64,000 bases of DNA from Nitratireductor sp. XY-223 (GTDB lineage: Bacteria > Pseudomonadota > Alphaproteobacteria > Rhizobiales > Rhizobiaceae). The notes beneath the pieces were generated by a model. That model was not told the origin of the DNA, did no database searches, and saw only the letters and a program-made list of their open reading frames with translations. This document shows, one piece after another, positions 1-8,060 of the stretch (positions are counted from its first letter, which is position 1; the number at the start of each line of letters is the position of its first letter). The stretch is from contig NZ_SPNT01000006.1 of the NCBI RefSeq assembly GCF_004959855.1, positions 186,001 through 250,000 of the forward strand. The letters are read 5' to 3'. Both the position numbers and the translations under genes were made by a program.

Positions 1-617
1 GAGAAGATCGGTGTCGCCAGCATCGCGGCGCCATCCACCATTGCGGCATCGACAACCTGTCCCTTGCCGGTCTGCGCGCGCGCATAGAGCGCCGAAAGGA
101 CGCCCATGATGAGGACCATGGTACCGCCGCCGTAGTCGCCGATCAGGTTGAGCGGGGGAACCGGGCGGTCGTCATGGTGGCCGATCATCGACAGAACGCC
201 GGCCATCGAGATGTAGTTGAGATCGTGGCCGGCCCTGTCGGACATCGGACCCTGCTGCCCGTAGCCGGTCATGCGCGCATAAATCAGTCCCGGGTTGCGG
301 GCGATCATCGCGTCGGGCGAAAAGCCCAGCCGCTCCATGACGCCCGGCCTGAACCCCTCGATCAGCACATCGGCATCGTCGATCAGTTCCACCGCTTCGA
401 GGCGGTCCTCCTCGGTCTTGAGATCGAGCTGCACGATCCGCCGGTAAAGCACGTCCGGATTGGTCTGAGGGTCCAGCGGCAGAAAGACCGCCGAGCGCCC
501 CTTGGCCTCGATACGGGTGACGTTCGCGCCGAGGCTGGCGAGGATGTAGCATGCGAAGGGGGCGGGGCCGAGCCCCGCCATCTCGATGATCTTCAATCCG
601 TTGAGCGGCCTTGCCAT
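1..617 (-). CDS. Family III CoA-transferase / alpha-methylacyl-CoA racemase-like, 3' end cut by window edge
   Basis: About 205 N-terminal residues are visible, starting MARPLNGLKIIEMAGLGPAP, and no stop occurs before base 1. The segment AGHDLNYISMAGVLS carries the Asp and surrounding pattern typical of the CaiB/BaiF family (alpha-methylacyl-CoA racemases and CoA-transferases); IEGFRPGVMERLG is also a family hallmark. The start is three bases beyond the stop of the SDR gene, so the two are probably co-transcribed and translationally coupled. The pairing with a short-chain dehydrogenase suggests branched-chain acyl-CoA or related catabolism. Racemase versus CoA-transferase activity cannot be decided from the fragment. 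Confidence 0.85.
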   Translation of the reverse strand, partial: MARPLNGLKIIEMAGLGPAPFACYILASLGANVTRIEAKGRSAVFLPLDPQTNPDVLYRRIVQLDLKTEEDRLEAVELIDDADVLIEGFRPGVMERLGFSPDAMIARNPGLIYARMTGYGQQGPMSDRAGHDLNYISMAGVLSMIGHHDDRPVPPLNLIGDYGGGTMVLIMGVLSALYARAQTGKGQVVDAAMVDGAAMLATPIF

Positions 618-620
618 GGA

Positions 621-1382
621 CTATTTCGGCGCCAGGCGGATGGCGCCGTCAAGACGTATCGTCTCGCCGTTGAGCATGGTGTTGTCGAGGATGTGCATGA
701 CAAGCGCGGCGAAATCCTCCGGCGTTCCGAGCCTGGAGGGGTACGGCACGGAGGCCGCGAGGCTGTCCTGAACCTCCTGCGGCATGCCCATCAGCATGGG
801 CGTTCCGAAAATGCCGGGTGCAATCGTCATGACGCGGATGCCGAAACGGGCAAGTTCGCGCGCCGCCGGAAGCGCCAATGAATGGATGCCGCCTTTCGAC
901 GCCGCGTAGGCGGCCTGGCCGATCTGTCCGTCGAAGGCTGCGACCGAAGCGGTGGAGATGATGACCGCGCGTTCGTTGTCATCCATCGGGTCCAGCCTGG
1001 ACGCCCGGTCGGCAACCAGTCTCAGGAGGTTGAAGGAGCCGATGAGGTTGACGTTGATCACCCGCGAGAACAGCTCGAGATCGTGCGGGCCCTCGCGGCC
1101 GACGATGCGGCTCGCATTGGCGATGCCGGCGCAGTTGATGAGGACGCGCGCCTCGCCATGGGCGTCGGCGGCCGCGGCAACGGCTTCCTCGGCGGCTTTG
1201 GCGCTGGAGACGTCGCAACCGAGCGCGATGCCGCCGATCTCGTCGGCGACGGATTTTGCCTGTTCCTCGTTGATGTCGAGGACCGCGACCTTCGCCCCCG
1301 CGGCGGCCAGCGCCCGGGCCGTCCCGGCGCCCAGTCCCGATCCGCCGCCGGTGACGATTGCAGCCTGTCCGTTAACCTTCAT
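621..1382 (-). CDS. SDR family oxidoreductase, 3-hydroxyacyl-CoA dehydrogenase (HSD10)-like
   Basis: A 253-residue short-chain dehydrogenase. The cofactor motif TGGGSGLG lies near residue 10, the structural NCAG motif is present, and the catalytic Ser-Tyr-Lys set is in STASVAAFDG...YAASK. The Asp in VAVLDINEEQ after the second strand indicates NAD(H) preference. The start at 1382 is chosen because GGGAGGT precedes it at good spacing; an upstream ATG at 1421 would add 13 unsupported residues and would run through a palindrome. The overall pattern resembles type II (HSD10-like) 3-hydroxyacyl-CoA dehydrogenases. It heads an operon with the CoA-transferase and would act in cytosolic acyl-CoA oxidation. 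Confidence 0.85.
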   Translation of the reverse strand: MKVNGQAAIVTGGGSGLGAGTARALAAAGAKVAVLDINEEQAKSVADEIGGIALGCDVSSAKAAEEAVAAAADAHGEARVLINCAGIANASRIVGREGPHDLELFSRVINVNLIGSFNLLRLVADRASRLDPMDDNERAVIISTASVAAFDGQIGQAAYAASKGGIHSLALPAARELARFGIRVMTIAPGIFGTPMLMGMPQEVQDSLAASVPYPSRLGTPEDFAALVMHILDNTMLNGETIRLDGAIRLAPK

Positions 1383-1413
1383 GGATACCTCCCGTACTGA
1401 GTAGACAAATTTG

Positions 1414-1429
1414 CCTAACACCTGTTTGG
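1414..1429. promoter_or_regulatory. Imperfect palindrome upstream of the SDR gene, possible operator
   Basis: CCTAACA-CC-TGTTTGG is a 7-2-7 inverted repeat with six of seven pairs matching. It sits about 30 bases upstream of the SDR start and just beyond the proV stop. Spacing and symmetry fit a dimeric repressor site (TetR or FadR type), but no regulator for it is encoded next to it. Confidence 0.35.
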
Positions 1430-1442
1430 TGCAGCAATTGGG

Positions 1443-2498
1443 TCACTGGGTGGCAGACTGTTTGTGGCTGGTCAAGCCCCTGACGATATCCTGCGCGGTG
1501 ATTGTCCCGACCAGCGCTCCGTCGTCCATGACGCCCACGGTGCCGGGACTGTTCGCCAGCGTGTCCAGAATTTCGGTCAAAGGCGTCTCCGGGCTTGCCG
1601 TCCCGGCAAACTCGCCCGAGATTGTGCCCGCACCGTCGCCGGTCATGACATCGCCGGCCACGAGCATCGAGAGCGGGTTCATGTTGGCGACGAAATCGGC
1701 GACATACTCATTTGCCGGATTCTGGACGATCTCCTGCGGCGTGCCGCACTGGACGATGCGGCCGCCTTCCATGATGGCGATGCGATTGCCGATCCGGAAA
1801 GCCTCATCGAGATCGTGACTGACGAAGATGATGGTCTTGTGCAGTTGTTCCTGCAACTGCAGCAATTCGTCCTGCAGGCGCGTGCGGATCAGCGGATCGA
1901 GCGCCGAGAAGGGCTCGTCCATAAGAAGGATCGGCGCGCCGGTGGCGAAGGCACGCGCAAGGCCGACGCGCTGCTGCATGCCGCCGGACAGCTCGTTGAC
2001 CCTGCGGCCCGCCCACTGAGAGAGGCCGACAAGCTCAAGCTGCTCGGCAACCTTGGCCTTGCGCTCGGATGTCGCCATGCCCGAAAGCTCCAGCCCGAAT
2101 CCGACATTGTCGGCGACCGTGCGCCAGGGCAGAAGGCCGAACTGCTGGAACACCATGGCGACGCGCTCCATGCGCAAATGGCGCAATTCGCCCGGCGTGC
2201 AGCGCTGCGGATCGACATAGCCGTCGCCATTGTCGACGAGCGTCTCGCCGCGGATCACGGGGTTGAGCCCGTTGACGGCGCGCAGCAGGGTCGACTTGCC
2301 GGAGCCGGAGAGCCCCATCAGCACGATGATCTCGCCCTTCTCGACATCGAGATTGGCGCCGGCGACGCCCAGCACCTGGCCGGTTTCCTTCTGGATGGCC
2401 TCGCGGCTTTCGCCGCGGTCGACCAGGGCGAGGGCGGATTGCGGATCCTCGCCGAAAATGATGTCCACATCCTTGAAACGAACGACCGGCTTGCTCAT
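1443..2498 (-). CDS. proV: Glycine betaine/proline ABC transporter, ATP-binding subunit
   Basis: A 351-residue ATPase. Walker A GLSGSGKST is near residues 62-70, the signature LSGGMQQRVGLARA follows, and Walker B with the D-loop reads ILLMDEPFSALD, then the switch His in FVSHD. As in ProV/OpuAA, about 50 residues precede the P-loop, and the C-terminus (about 285-345) has a CBS-like segment ending VGTITAQDIVRGL, which in this family senses ionic strength. The ATG start overlaps the proW stop by 4 bp. It energises osmoprotectant uptake together with the permease proW and binding protein proX. Confidence 0.93.
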   Translation of the reverse strand: MSKPVVRFKDVDIIFGEDPQSALALVDRGESREAIQKETGQVLGVAGANLDVEKGEIIVLMGLSGSGKSTLLRAVNGLNPVIRGETLVDNGDGYVDPQRCTPGELRHLRMERVAMVFQQFGLLPWRTVADNVGFGLELSGMATSERKAKVAEQLELVGLSQWAGRRVNELSGGMQQRVGLARAFATGAPILLMDEPFSALDPLIRTRLQDELLQLQEQLHKTIIFVSHDLDEAFRIGNRIAIMEGGRIVQCGTPQEIVQNPANEYVADFVANMNPLSMLVAGDVMTGDGAGTISGEFAGTASPETPLTEILDTLANSPGTVGVMDDGALVGTITAQDIVRGLTSHKQSATQ

Positions 2499-3334
2499 TT
2501 CTGCTCCTCCCCGGCGCGGAACATGCGGTCGAGAATGATGGCGACGACGACGATGACGAAGCCGGCCTCGAAGCCGAGCGCGGTGTTGACCGAGTTGAGC
2601 GCGCGCACCACCGGAACGCCGAGCCCGTCGGCCCCGACCAGCGCGGCGATCACAACCATCGACAGCGACAGCATGATGGTCTGGGTCAGACCCGCCATGA
2701 TCTGCGGCATGGCATAGGGCAGTTCGACCTTCCACAGGAGCTGCTGTTTCGTGGCGCCGAATGCCTGGCCGGCCTCGAGCAGTGCCTTGGGTGTCGATGA
2801 AATGCCGAGATGCGTCAGCCGGATCGGTGCCGGGACGACGAAGATCGCCGTTGCGATGAGGCCCGGCACCATGCCGATGCCGAAAAAGACGATCGCCGGT
2901 ATGAGATAGACGAAGGTCGGCAGGGTCTGCATCAGGTCCAGAATGGGGCGGATTGTCGTATAGAGGCGCGGCCGGTGGGCGGCGGCAATGCCGATGGGAA
3001 CGCCGACCGCCATGCACACGAGGCAGGCCGATAGCACCAGCGTCAGCGTCTCGGTGGTCTCCTCCCAGTAGCCCTGGTTGACGATGAACAGAAAGCCGAC
3101 GGCCACGAAAGCCGCGGTCGAGACAGAGCGGCGCAGGCCGTAGGCGAGCGCCACGAAGGCGGCGATCGCCAGCAGCGGCGGCGGTGTCTGCAGAAGCCAC
3201 AATATCGCGTCGATGGCGGTTTCCAGGACATTGGCGAGCCCGTCGAAGAACCAGCTGCCGTAGTCGATCAGCCAGTCAACGACGGCCTCTGACCAGTCGC
3301 CAATCGGTATCTTGTACTCCGTCAGCCATTCCAT
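2495..3334 (-). CDS. proW: Glycine betaine/proline ABC transporter, permease subunit
   Basis: A 279-residue inner-membrane permease with several hydrophobic segments. The cytoplasmic coupling loop EAGQAFGATKQQLLWKVELP matches the BPD-permease EAA motif, and the stretch from TLPTFVYLIPAIVFFGIGM is typical of ProW/OpuAB. GGGGGAGCC lies just before the ATG. It is transcribed after proX, from which it is separated by a strong terminator hairpin, and overlaps proV by 4 bp. Confidence 0.93.
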   Translation of the reverse strand: MEWLTEYKIPIGDWSEAVVDWLIDYGSWFFDGLANVLETAIDAILWLLQTPPPLLAIAAFVALAYGLRRSVSTAAFVAVGFLFIVNQGYWEETTETLTLVLSACLVCMAVGVPIGIAAAHRPRLYTTIRPILDLMQTLPTFVYLIPAIVFFGIGMVPGLIATAIFVVPAPIRLTHLGISSTPKALLEAGQAFGATKQQLLWKVELPYAMPQIMAGLTQTIMLSLSMVVIAALVGADGLGVPVVRALNSVNTALGFEAGFVIVVVAIILDRMFRAGEEQK

Positions 3335-3409
3335 CCCGGCTCCCCCGCGCGATTTAGTCTTTTAGTTTGGAATGCCGTGCGCACTCTTCGCAAGGTCTAA
3401 TTACGGCAA

Positions 3410-3440
3410 CAAAAAACCGCCCCGATCGATACGGGGCGGT
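3410..3440 (-). terminator. Intrinsic terminator between proX and proW
   Basis: Perfect 9-bp stem ACCGCCCCG/CGGGGCGGT with a 7-base loop; on the minus strand it is followed by six T. It lies 16 bases after the proX stop and about 80 bases before proW. It should end most proX transcripts and give excess binding protein over permease, unless proW has its own promoter. Confidence 0.85.
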
Positions 3441-3456
3441 TGATTGCAAAACAGTC

Positions 3457-4401
3457 TTAGTTTCCGAGGCTGGACTTGACGGCGGCGACGCCGTCACCGC
3501 CATCGACCGTGGTCACACCGGCCAGCCAGGCCTCGACCATTTCCGGATGGCCCTTCAGCCATGCCTTGGCGGCATCGGAGGGATCCTCGCCGTCGTCGAG
3601 GATGGCGCCCATGATCTCGTTCTCCATTTCGAGGGAGAATTTGAGGTTCTTGAGCATGGCGCCGACATTGGCGCATTCGTCGACATAGCCCTTGCGCACA
3701 TTGGTGTAGACCGTGGCGCCGCCGAAATCGGGTCCGAAGTAGTCGTCGCCGCCCGACAGATATGTCAATTCGAAATTGGCGTTCATCGGATGCGGCGCCC
3801 AGCCGAGGAAGACGATCGGCTCGTCGCGCTTGTCCTTGCGGGCGACCTGCGCCAGCATGCCCTGCTCGGAAGATTCAGCCAGTTCGAAACCGTTGAGGCC
3901 GAAGGCGTCGGACGAGATCATGTCGAGGATGATCCGGTTGCCGTCATTGCCGGGCTCGATGCCGTAGATCTTGCCGTCGAGGGCGTCCTTCTGCGCGGCG
4001 ATCTTGCTGAAATCGTCGATGCCCAATTTGGCGCCGGCCGCATTGGTCGCCAGCGTGTATTTCGCGCCTTCCAGGTTCTCGCGCACGGTTTCGACCGATC
4101 CGTCGTCGCGGTAGGGCGCGAGATCGGCCTCCATGGTCGGCATCCAGTTGCCCAGGAAGATGTCGATATCGCCGTTCTTCAGCGACGTGTAGGTCACCGG
4201 GACGGAAAGGACCTTGATGTCCGTCTCATAGCCAAGCGCGTCGAGGACGGCGGTCGTTGCGGCCGTGGTCGCCGTGATATCCGTCCATCCGACGTCGGAG
4301 AAGCGCACTGTCTTGCAGCTTTCCGGCTCGGCGGCGAGCGCCTGCGCGGAGACCGCGGCGGTGAACGCCAGCGCCAGCATAGAGGTTTTGATGGTTGTCA
4401 T
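3457..4401 (-). CDS. proX: Glycine betaine/proline ABC transporter, periplasmic binding protein
   Basis: A 314-residue exported solute-binding protein. The signal peptide MTTIKTSMLALAFTAAVSAQ... ends at about residue 24 (ALA-AEP). The mature part begins CKTVRFSDVGWTDITATTA, the usual start of the OpuAC/ProX betaine and choline binding fold, and further Trp residues (FLGNWMPTM, FLGWAPHPM) probably form the aromatic quaternary-ammonium cage. The start at 4401 follows a GGGGGG Shine-Dalgarno run; the longer reading frame to 4647 would overlap betI. It is the first gene of the transporter unit. Choline cannot be excluded as ligand. Confidence 0.92.
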   Translation of the reverse strand: MTTIKTSMLALAFTAAVSAQALAAEPESCKTVRFSDVGWTDITATTAATTAVLDALGYETDIKVLSVPVTYTSLKNGDIDIFLGNWMPTMEADLAPYRDDGSVETVRENLEGAKYTLATNAAGAKLGIDDFSKIAAQKDALDGKIYGIEPGNDGNRIILDMISSDAFGLNGFELAESSEQGMLAQVARKDKRDEPIVFLGWAPHPMNANFELTYLSGGDDYFGPDFGGATVYTNVRKGYVDECANVGAMLKNLKFSLEMENEIMGAILDDGEDPSDAAKAWLKGHPEMVEAWLAGVTTVDGGDGVAAVKSSLGN

Positions 4402-4499
4402 GTCGGACCCCCCATTTTGTTGTTTCAGGTGTGCCAATTGTCGTTTCGGTTTTTTCCGGGCGCATCGCGCCACAAAGTCCGGCGTTTTGCAAGCTTTTA

Positions 4500-4515
4500 T
4501 TGAATGATGGTTCAA
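4500..4515. promoter_or_regulatory. Candidate BetI operator between proX and betI
   Basis: TTGAA-TGATGG-TTCAA is a perfect 5-6-5 inverted repeat in an AT-rich patch, 99 bases upstream of the proX start and 68 upstream of betI. Its half-site resembles the TTGAA-containing BetI box I recall from the E. coli bet regulon. Divergent control of proX and betI is inferred. Confidence 0.45.
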
Positions 4516-4582
4516 AATAAATTGGTTTTTGGCGGCAAGTCGCTCATAATGCGGGCCATCAACACGAGGCGAGGGGAGCCGC

Positions 4583-5173
4583 ATGCCCAAGGTAGGGATG
4601 GAGCCGATACGGCGCCGGTCATTGGTCGAAGCGGCCATTTCGGCCATTCACGCGCGCGGTTCGCTCGACATCACCATCCGTGACATTGCCCGGCGTGCAG
4701 GCGTGTCGCAAGGGCTTGCCCACCACTATTTCGGCAGCAAGGATGCGCTGATCGTTTCCGCCATGCGCCACCTTTTGACCGAGTACGGCCGACAGGTGCG
4801 GCTCGAAATGAAGAAGGCGGACACGCCGCGCGCGCGAATTTCGGCAATCATCCGGGCGAGCCTCGGGCGCGAGCAGTTCAAGCCGGAAACCGTTTCAGTC
4901 TGGCTGGTATTCTACGTGCACGCACAGGAATCGAAGGAGGCCCATGCCCTGCTTTCGATCTATGCGCGCCGGCTGTGCTCCAACCTCGTCTACAACCTGA
5001 AACCGCTTGTCGGGCCTCAAGCCCGGGCCGTCGCCGAGGGCGTCGCGTCCATGATCGACGGTCTTTACATCCGCAAGGCGCTCGGCAGCCTCGACAGGGA
5101 CGTGACCGCGGAAAAGCTCGTCGAGGACTATGTGGAGCGGCAATTGCAGGGCGGGCACAACAACGAAGTATGA
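4583..5173 (+). CDS. betI: BetI-type TetR-family repressor
   Basis: A 196-residue regulator whose opening MPKVGMEPIRRRSLVEAA is nearly diagnostic for BetI. The helix-turn-helix ITIRDIARRAGVSQGLAHHYFGSK spans about residues 31-54. BetI is a choline-responsive repressor of betaine synthesis genes in enterobacteria and rhizobia. Here it faces the proXWV transporter and no betA, betB or betC follows within the window, so the local target is probably the transporter and itself. A Shine-Dalgarno run GAGGCGAGGGGA precedes the ATG. Confidence 0.88.
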   Translation: MPKVGMEPIRRRSLVEAAISAIHARGSLDITIRDIARRAGVSQGLAHHYFGSKDALIVSAMRHLLTEYGRQVRLEMKKADTPRARISAIIRASLGREQFKPETVSVWLVFYVHAQESKEAHALLSIYARRLCSNLVYNLKPLVGPQARAVAEGVASMIDGLYIRKALGSLDRDVTAEKLVEDYVERQLQGGHNNEV

Positions 5174-5194
5174 CATGTGAGAATAGCTGCGCAT

Positions 5195-5210
5195 GACGGC
5201 AAAAGCCGTC
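5195..5210 (+). terminator. Short hairpin after betI
   Basis: GACGGC-AAAA-GCCGTC, a perfect 6-bp stem with a 4-base loop, 22 bases after the betI stop. There is no T tract, so it is a weak or factor-assisted terminator at best. Confidence 0.35.
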
Positions 5211-5356
5211 GAAGTGCGGCTTCGCTGCGTCTGCGCTTGACGCCCTCGGCGCGCAGGCCGGAAATTACGGTTCCCGATCTGCGACCTCTGTCCCAACACC
5301 CCGCGTTTCAAATTGCGCGATTTTCCTCTAGGATCAGGGGCGGAGGGGGGCTGACA

Positions 5357-6724
5357 ATGATCAGAGGCGTTTCCCTGTTCATTTCGGTATTCTTGATTTT
5401 TCTTGGTGTCACGCTGCGCGCCGGCGACGCCGGTGTCACGCGACCGGGTCAGTTTTACTCGGGTGCGCCCGGCCCGTTCCTGGTCGCGCCGGCGGGCCAG
5501 TACAGAACCCGGTTGGGTTGGCTGATCGGTTCGATGATCACCTATGACAACATGGGTTTTTTCGACAAATTCAGCTTTTTCGCGCCGGTGGTGCCCGGAA
5601 AGTACCAGGATTCGGTCAGGGCGGAACTGAATCATTATCGCGGCCTGCAGGGCATGGCCTATTACCGGTACAGCGAGGCGCTGGTCCGCGACCTTGCCCG
5701 CCTTCAGATCATGACGCTTGAGAACGATCGGCTGAGCCTGGCGCTGAGCACGGTGCCGGCGGCATTGCTGGCGGATATCTCGGCGATGGCGCTGAATTCC
5801 GGGATAAAGCACATATTGCCGGCGCAGCGGCAAGGCGTCCTGGCGCTCGACTCGCAATATCTGACGCCGGGAACAGAACAGAATATTGCCGCGCGCTACG
5901 CGTTTGCGGATCTGGAGATTCGCTATAGCGAATTGCTGGGCCAGTCCTACATGAACAGTGTCAGGCAAAAGCTCGGGCAGCAGGTGACCGCGTCCGAGCT
6001 GCGCGATCTGATGTCGGAATCCGTGATCTCCGCGGCGGTCGGTCAGACCATCGCGGAATTCAGCCAGTCGCCGGAACGGTTGATGGACGTGCTGCGGCGG
6101 CAGAAGGTCATGGACGTCGCGGCCTATGGCTGTGCCTGCGTGCTGGACAACAAGACCCATCGTCCGCCTGACGCGGTGGTCGCCGTTCTGGGCCCCACGG
6201 ACTCCTACCGCACCCGGCTGGGTTTCCTGCTTTCGGTGCAACTCACACCGCCGAATACAACGATCCTGAACGTCATGTCCGGGGCGCAGGCACAGGCGTT
6301 CCTCGGCAACGAACTGGCGGCCGTCCGGAAGATGCGAAGTGGCGAGCCGCTGCGCTATGCCTCCTACATGCGGAGCCTCCTCGTCGACCTGGAGCAACTG
6401 GAGGAAGAACAGATCAAGGCGCTGCAGTCGGGAATGCCTCGCGCGTTGATCGAATCCACCGTCATCAACGTATTGTTCGGGGCCATGGCGCTGGGTGGAG
6501 GCGGCACGGCGCAGGTCGTCTCGATACTTGCAAATGCAGGCTATGGCGCCCTTTCGAGCTATGCGACGATGTCGGACGAACTCAAGGTCCGGGCGCAGAT
6601 GGCGGCGTTGCGCGAAACGGTCCTCGACCAGATCCTGCCGCTCGCGGACAAGTGCGGATGCGGGGCAGGCCTGGCCGTGGCGCCGAAGACCGTGAAGCAG
6701 GGCGAAACATCCGGGGACAACTGA
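5357..6724 (+). CDS. Exported protein of unknown function with internal duplication
   Basis: 455 residues. The start at 5357 is chosen because GGAGGGGGG precedes it and the product then begins with a signal peptide (MIRGVSLFISVFLIFLGVTL, cleavage near residue 24); the open frame extends upstream without support. The motif YRTRLGWL at 49-56 recurs as YRTRLGFL at 284-291, suggesting two related halves of about 235 residues. The middle is helical; two Cys pairs (CAC near 255, CGC near the end) suggest disulfides. No known family recognised. It is the first of three adjacent genes for exported proteins, one base before the next. Confidence 0.7.
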   Translation: MIRGVSLFISVFLIFLGVTLRAGDAGVTRPGQFYSGAPGPFLVAPAGQYRTRLGWLIGSMITYDNMGFFDKFSFFAPVVPGKYQDSVRAELNHYRGLQGMAYYRYSEALVRDLARLQIMTLENDRLSLALSTVPAALLADISAMALNSGIKHILPAQRQGVLALDSQYLTPGTEQNIAARYAFADLEIRYSELLGQSYMNSVRQKLGQQVTASELRDLMSESVISAAVGQTIAEFSQSPERLMDVLRRQKVMDVAAYGCACVLDNKTHRPPDAVVAVLGPTDSYRTRLGFLLSVQLTPPNTTILNVMSGAQAQAFLGNELAAVRKMRSGEPLRYASYMRSLLVDLEQLEEEQIKALQSGMPRALIESTVINVLFGAMALGGGGTAQVVSILANAGYGALSSYATMSDELKVRAQMAALRETVLDQILPLADKCGCGAGLAVAPKTVKQGETSGDN

Positions 6725-6725
6725 T

Positions 6726-8060
6726 GTGACAAAACACCCACACATCCGAACAAGATCGAGTCTTTTCGGCATTGCACGGTTCCTCGGATCGGTGCTTTTC
6801 GCGATCGCCGCATTGCCCGGTATCGGCTGGGCCGACGCGCCGGAGGATCCCTGTCTGAAACCGCCCGCAAGCCAGGCCAGAGGGGACGATGACTCGGGGC
6901 ACGGTCCCTGGAGGCATGCGGTGAGCATCGAGCACCATCGCGGACTGGTCTTTCGCGATATCAAGGCGGGCGGCTGGCCGTTTTTGCGCTCGTTCTACAT
7001 CTCCCATTTTGTTTTGACATTCGATGTGAATGGCCAGTCGGTCCGGCGGACGGTCCGCTATTGCAGCGGCGACGACCAATGGACCAACAGCGATTGGGAC
7101 AAGGACCGCGCCGTTTTCACCTGGTATTACGGGCACGGAATCCGGGAGCGCGGCATCGCCGGTGACTTCACCGTTACCTACGAGACGAAATACGGAACGC
7201 TCGGCAAGCCTTGCGCCGGACGCGACGGTTTCATGTCAAGCTCGTTCACACGAAATTGCGCCCGGTGGGTTCCGAAGGTGAGTTACGAATGGCTGGCTGA
7301 CTCTTCCACCGGCGCTCGCCTGAAGTCGGTCACGGCATTCTACCGGCTCGACTATGGCCGCGCCGCGATCACGCTTGTCAGCGATCCCGACAGTGCGGTG
7401 CCGGCCGGAATGGCGGCCGGTGTGCATCCGATGGTCATCCACGAAACGTCGTTTGTCGCCGTGAGCGACGGAAAGAAGGGGCAGTACGACAATATCCATA
7501 CAGCCTATCCGATGAACGGCCGGCGGACGGTTGTGGTACCCGGGTGCCGTTCCTACGGCTATGACTGCACCCACCTGCACTGGCGTTGGGGCGGGGCCGA
7601 CGTTCCTCCGCTGGATCCTCTGGAGGAGCCGTTCACGGAGCGAAAGGCTTCCGGTGCCAAGCCGGGGGTGCCCTATCTGGTCAAGGGACAGACGATCGAA
7701 GTCTTCGTGACGGCCGACAACGGAGAAGGCGACGTCGGCGATCCGCGATCGCTGGTCAACGCCGAGGTTCTGGCGACGGCCGAGGTTTGCAAGAGCCGGT
7801 TTGCCGAGGCGCTCGACGGGGTTTCCAACACCAAGCTTCGGGACGTGATAAAGCCTGTCGTCGTCTGGTATGTTGCGAAATCCGAACAGCCGGAAGACAC
7901 TTTCTTCAGGCACGGTTTCTTTGCGCTCGAACCACTGGAGTTCTGGTCGGTGCCCGAAGGCGTCAGCTACGTCGTGGACAATCTGTACGAGTGGCAGCGT
8001 CAGGGGTGTGACCCCATGGTCGGCGTCTCGGCCGCGACCGTTCGGAAGGCAACCGAATGA
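6726..8060 (+). CDS. Exported protein of unknown function
   Basis: 444 residues from a GTG start one base after the preceding stop (TGATGTG). An N-terminal signal peptide with hydrophobic core FLGSVLFAIAALPGIG ends near residue 36. The mature part is rich in Trp, Tyr and paired Cys (for example CRSYGYDCTHLHW) and looks like a beta-rich periplasmic or surface domain. No family recognised. The stop overlaps the start of the PPC-repeat gene by 4 bp, so the three exported proteins are probably made together and may form one complex. Confidence 0.7.
   Translation: MTKHPHIRTRSSLFGIARFLGSVLFAIAALPGIGWADAPEDPCLKPPASQARGDDDSGHGPWRHAVSIEHHRGLVFRDIKAGGWPFLRSFYISHFVLTFDVNGQSVRRTVRYCSGDDQWTNSDWDKDRAVFTWYYGHGIRERGIAGDFTVTYETKYGTLGKPCAGRDGFMSSSFTRNCARWVPKVSYEWLADSSTGARLKSVTAFYRLDYGRAAITLVSDPDSAVPAGMAAGVHPMVIHETSFVAVSDGKKGQYDNIHTAYPMNGRRTVVVPGCRSYGYDCTHLHWRWGGADVPPLDPLEEPFTERKASGAKPGVPYLVKGQTIEVFVTADNGEGDVGDPRSLVNAEVLATAEVCKSRFAEALDGVSNTKLRDVIKPVVVWYVAKSEQPEDTFFRHGFFALEPLEFWSVPEGVSYVVDNLYEWQRQGCDPMVGVSAATVRKATE

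Noticed and set aside
5306-5334. TTTCAA-N17-TAGGAT promoter before the first exported-protein gene
   Set aside because: Weak match to both boxes and would leave almost no leader before the ribosome site; not reported as a feature.
4895-6964. Open frame of 689 codons on the minus strand
   Set aside because: It runs antisense to betI and to the exported-protein genes, lacks a ribosome site, and its translation is Arg/His/Gln-rich without domain features. GC-rich third positions create such shadows.
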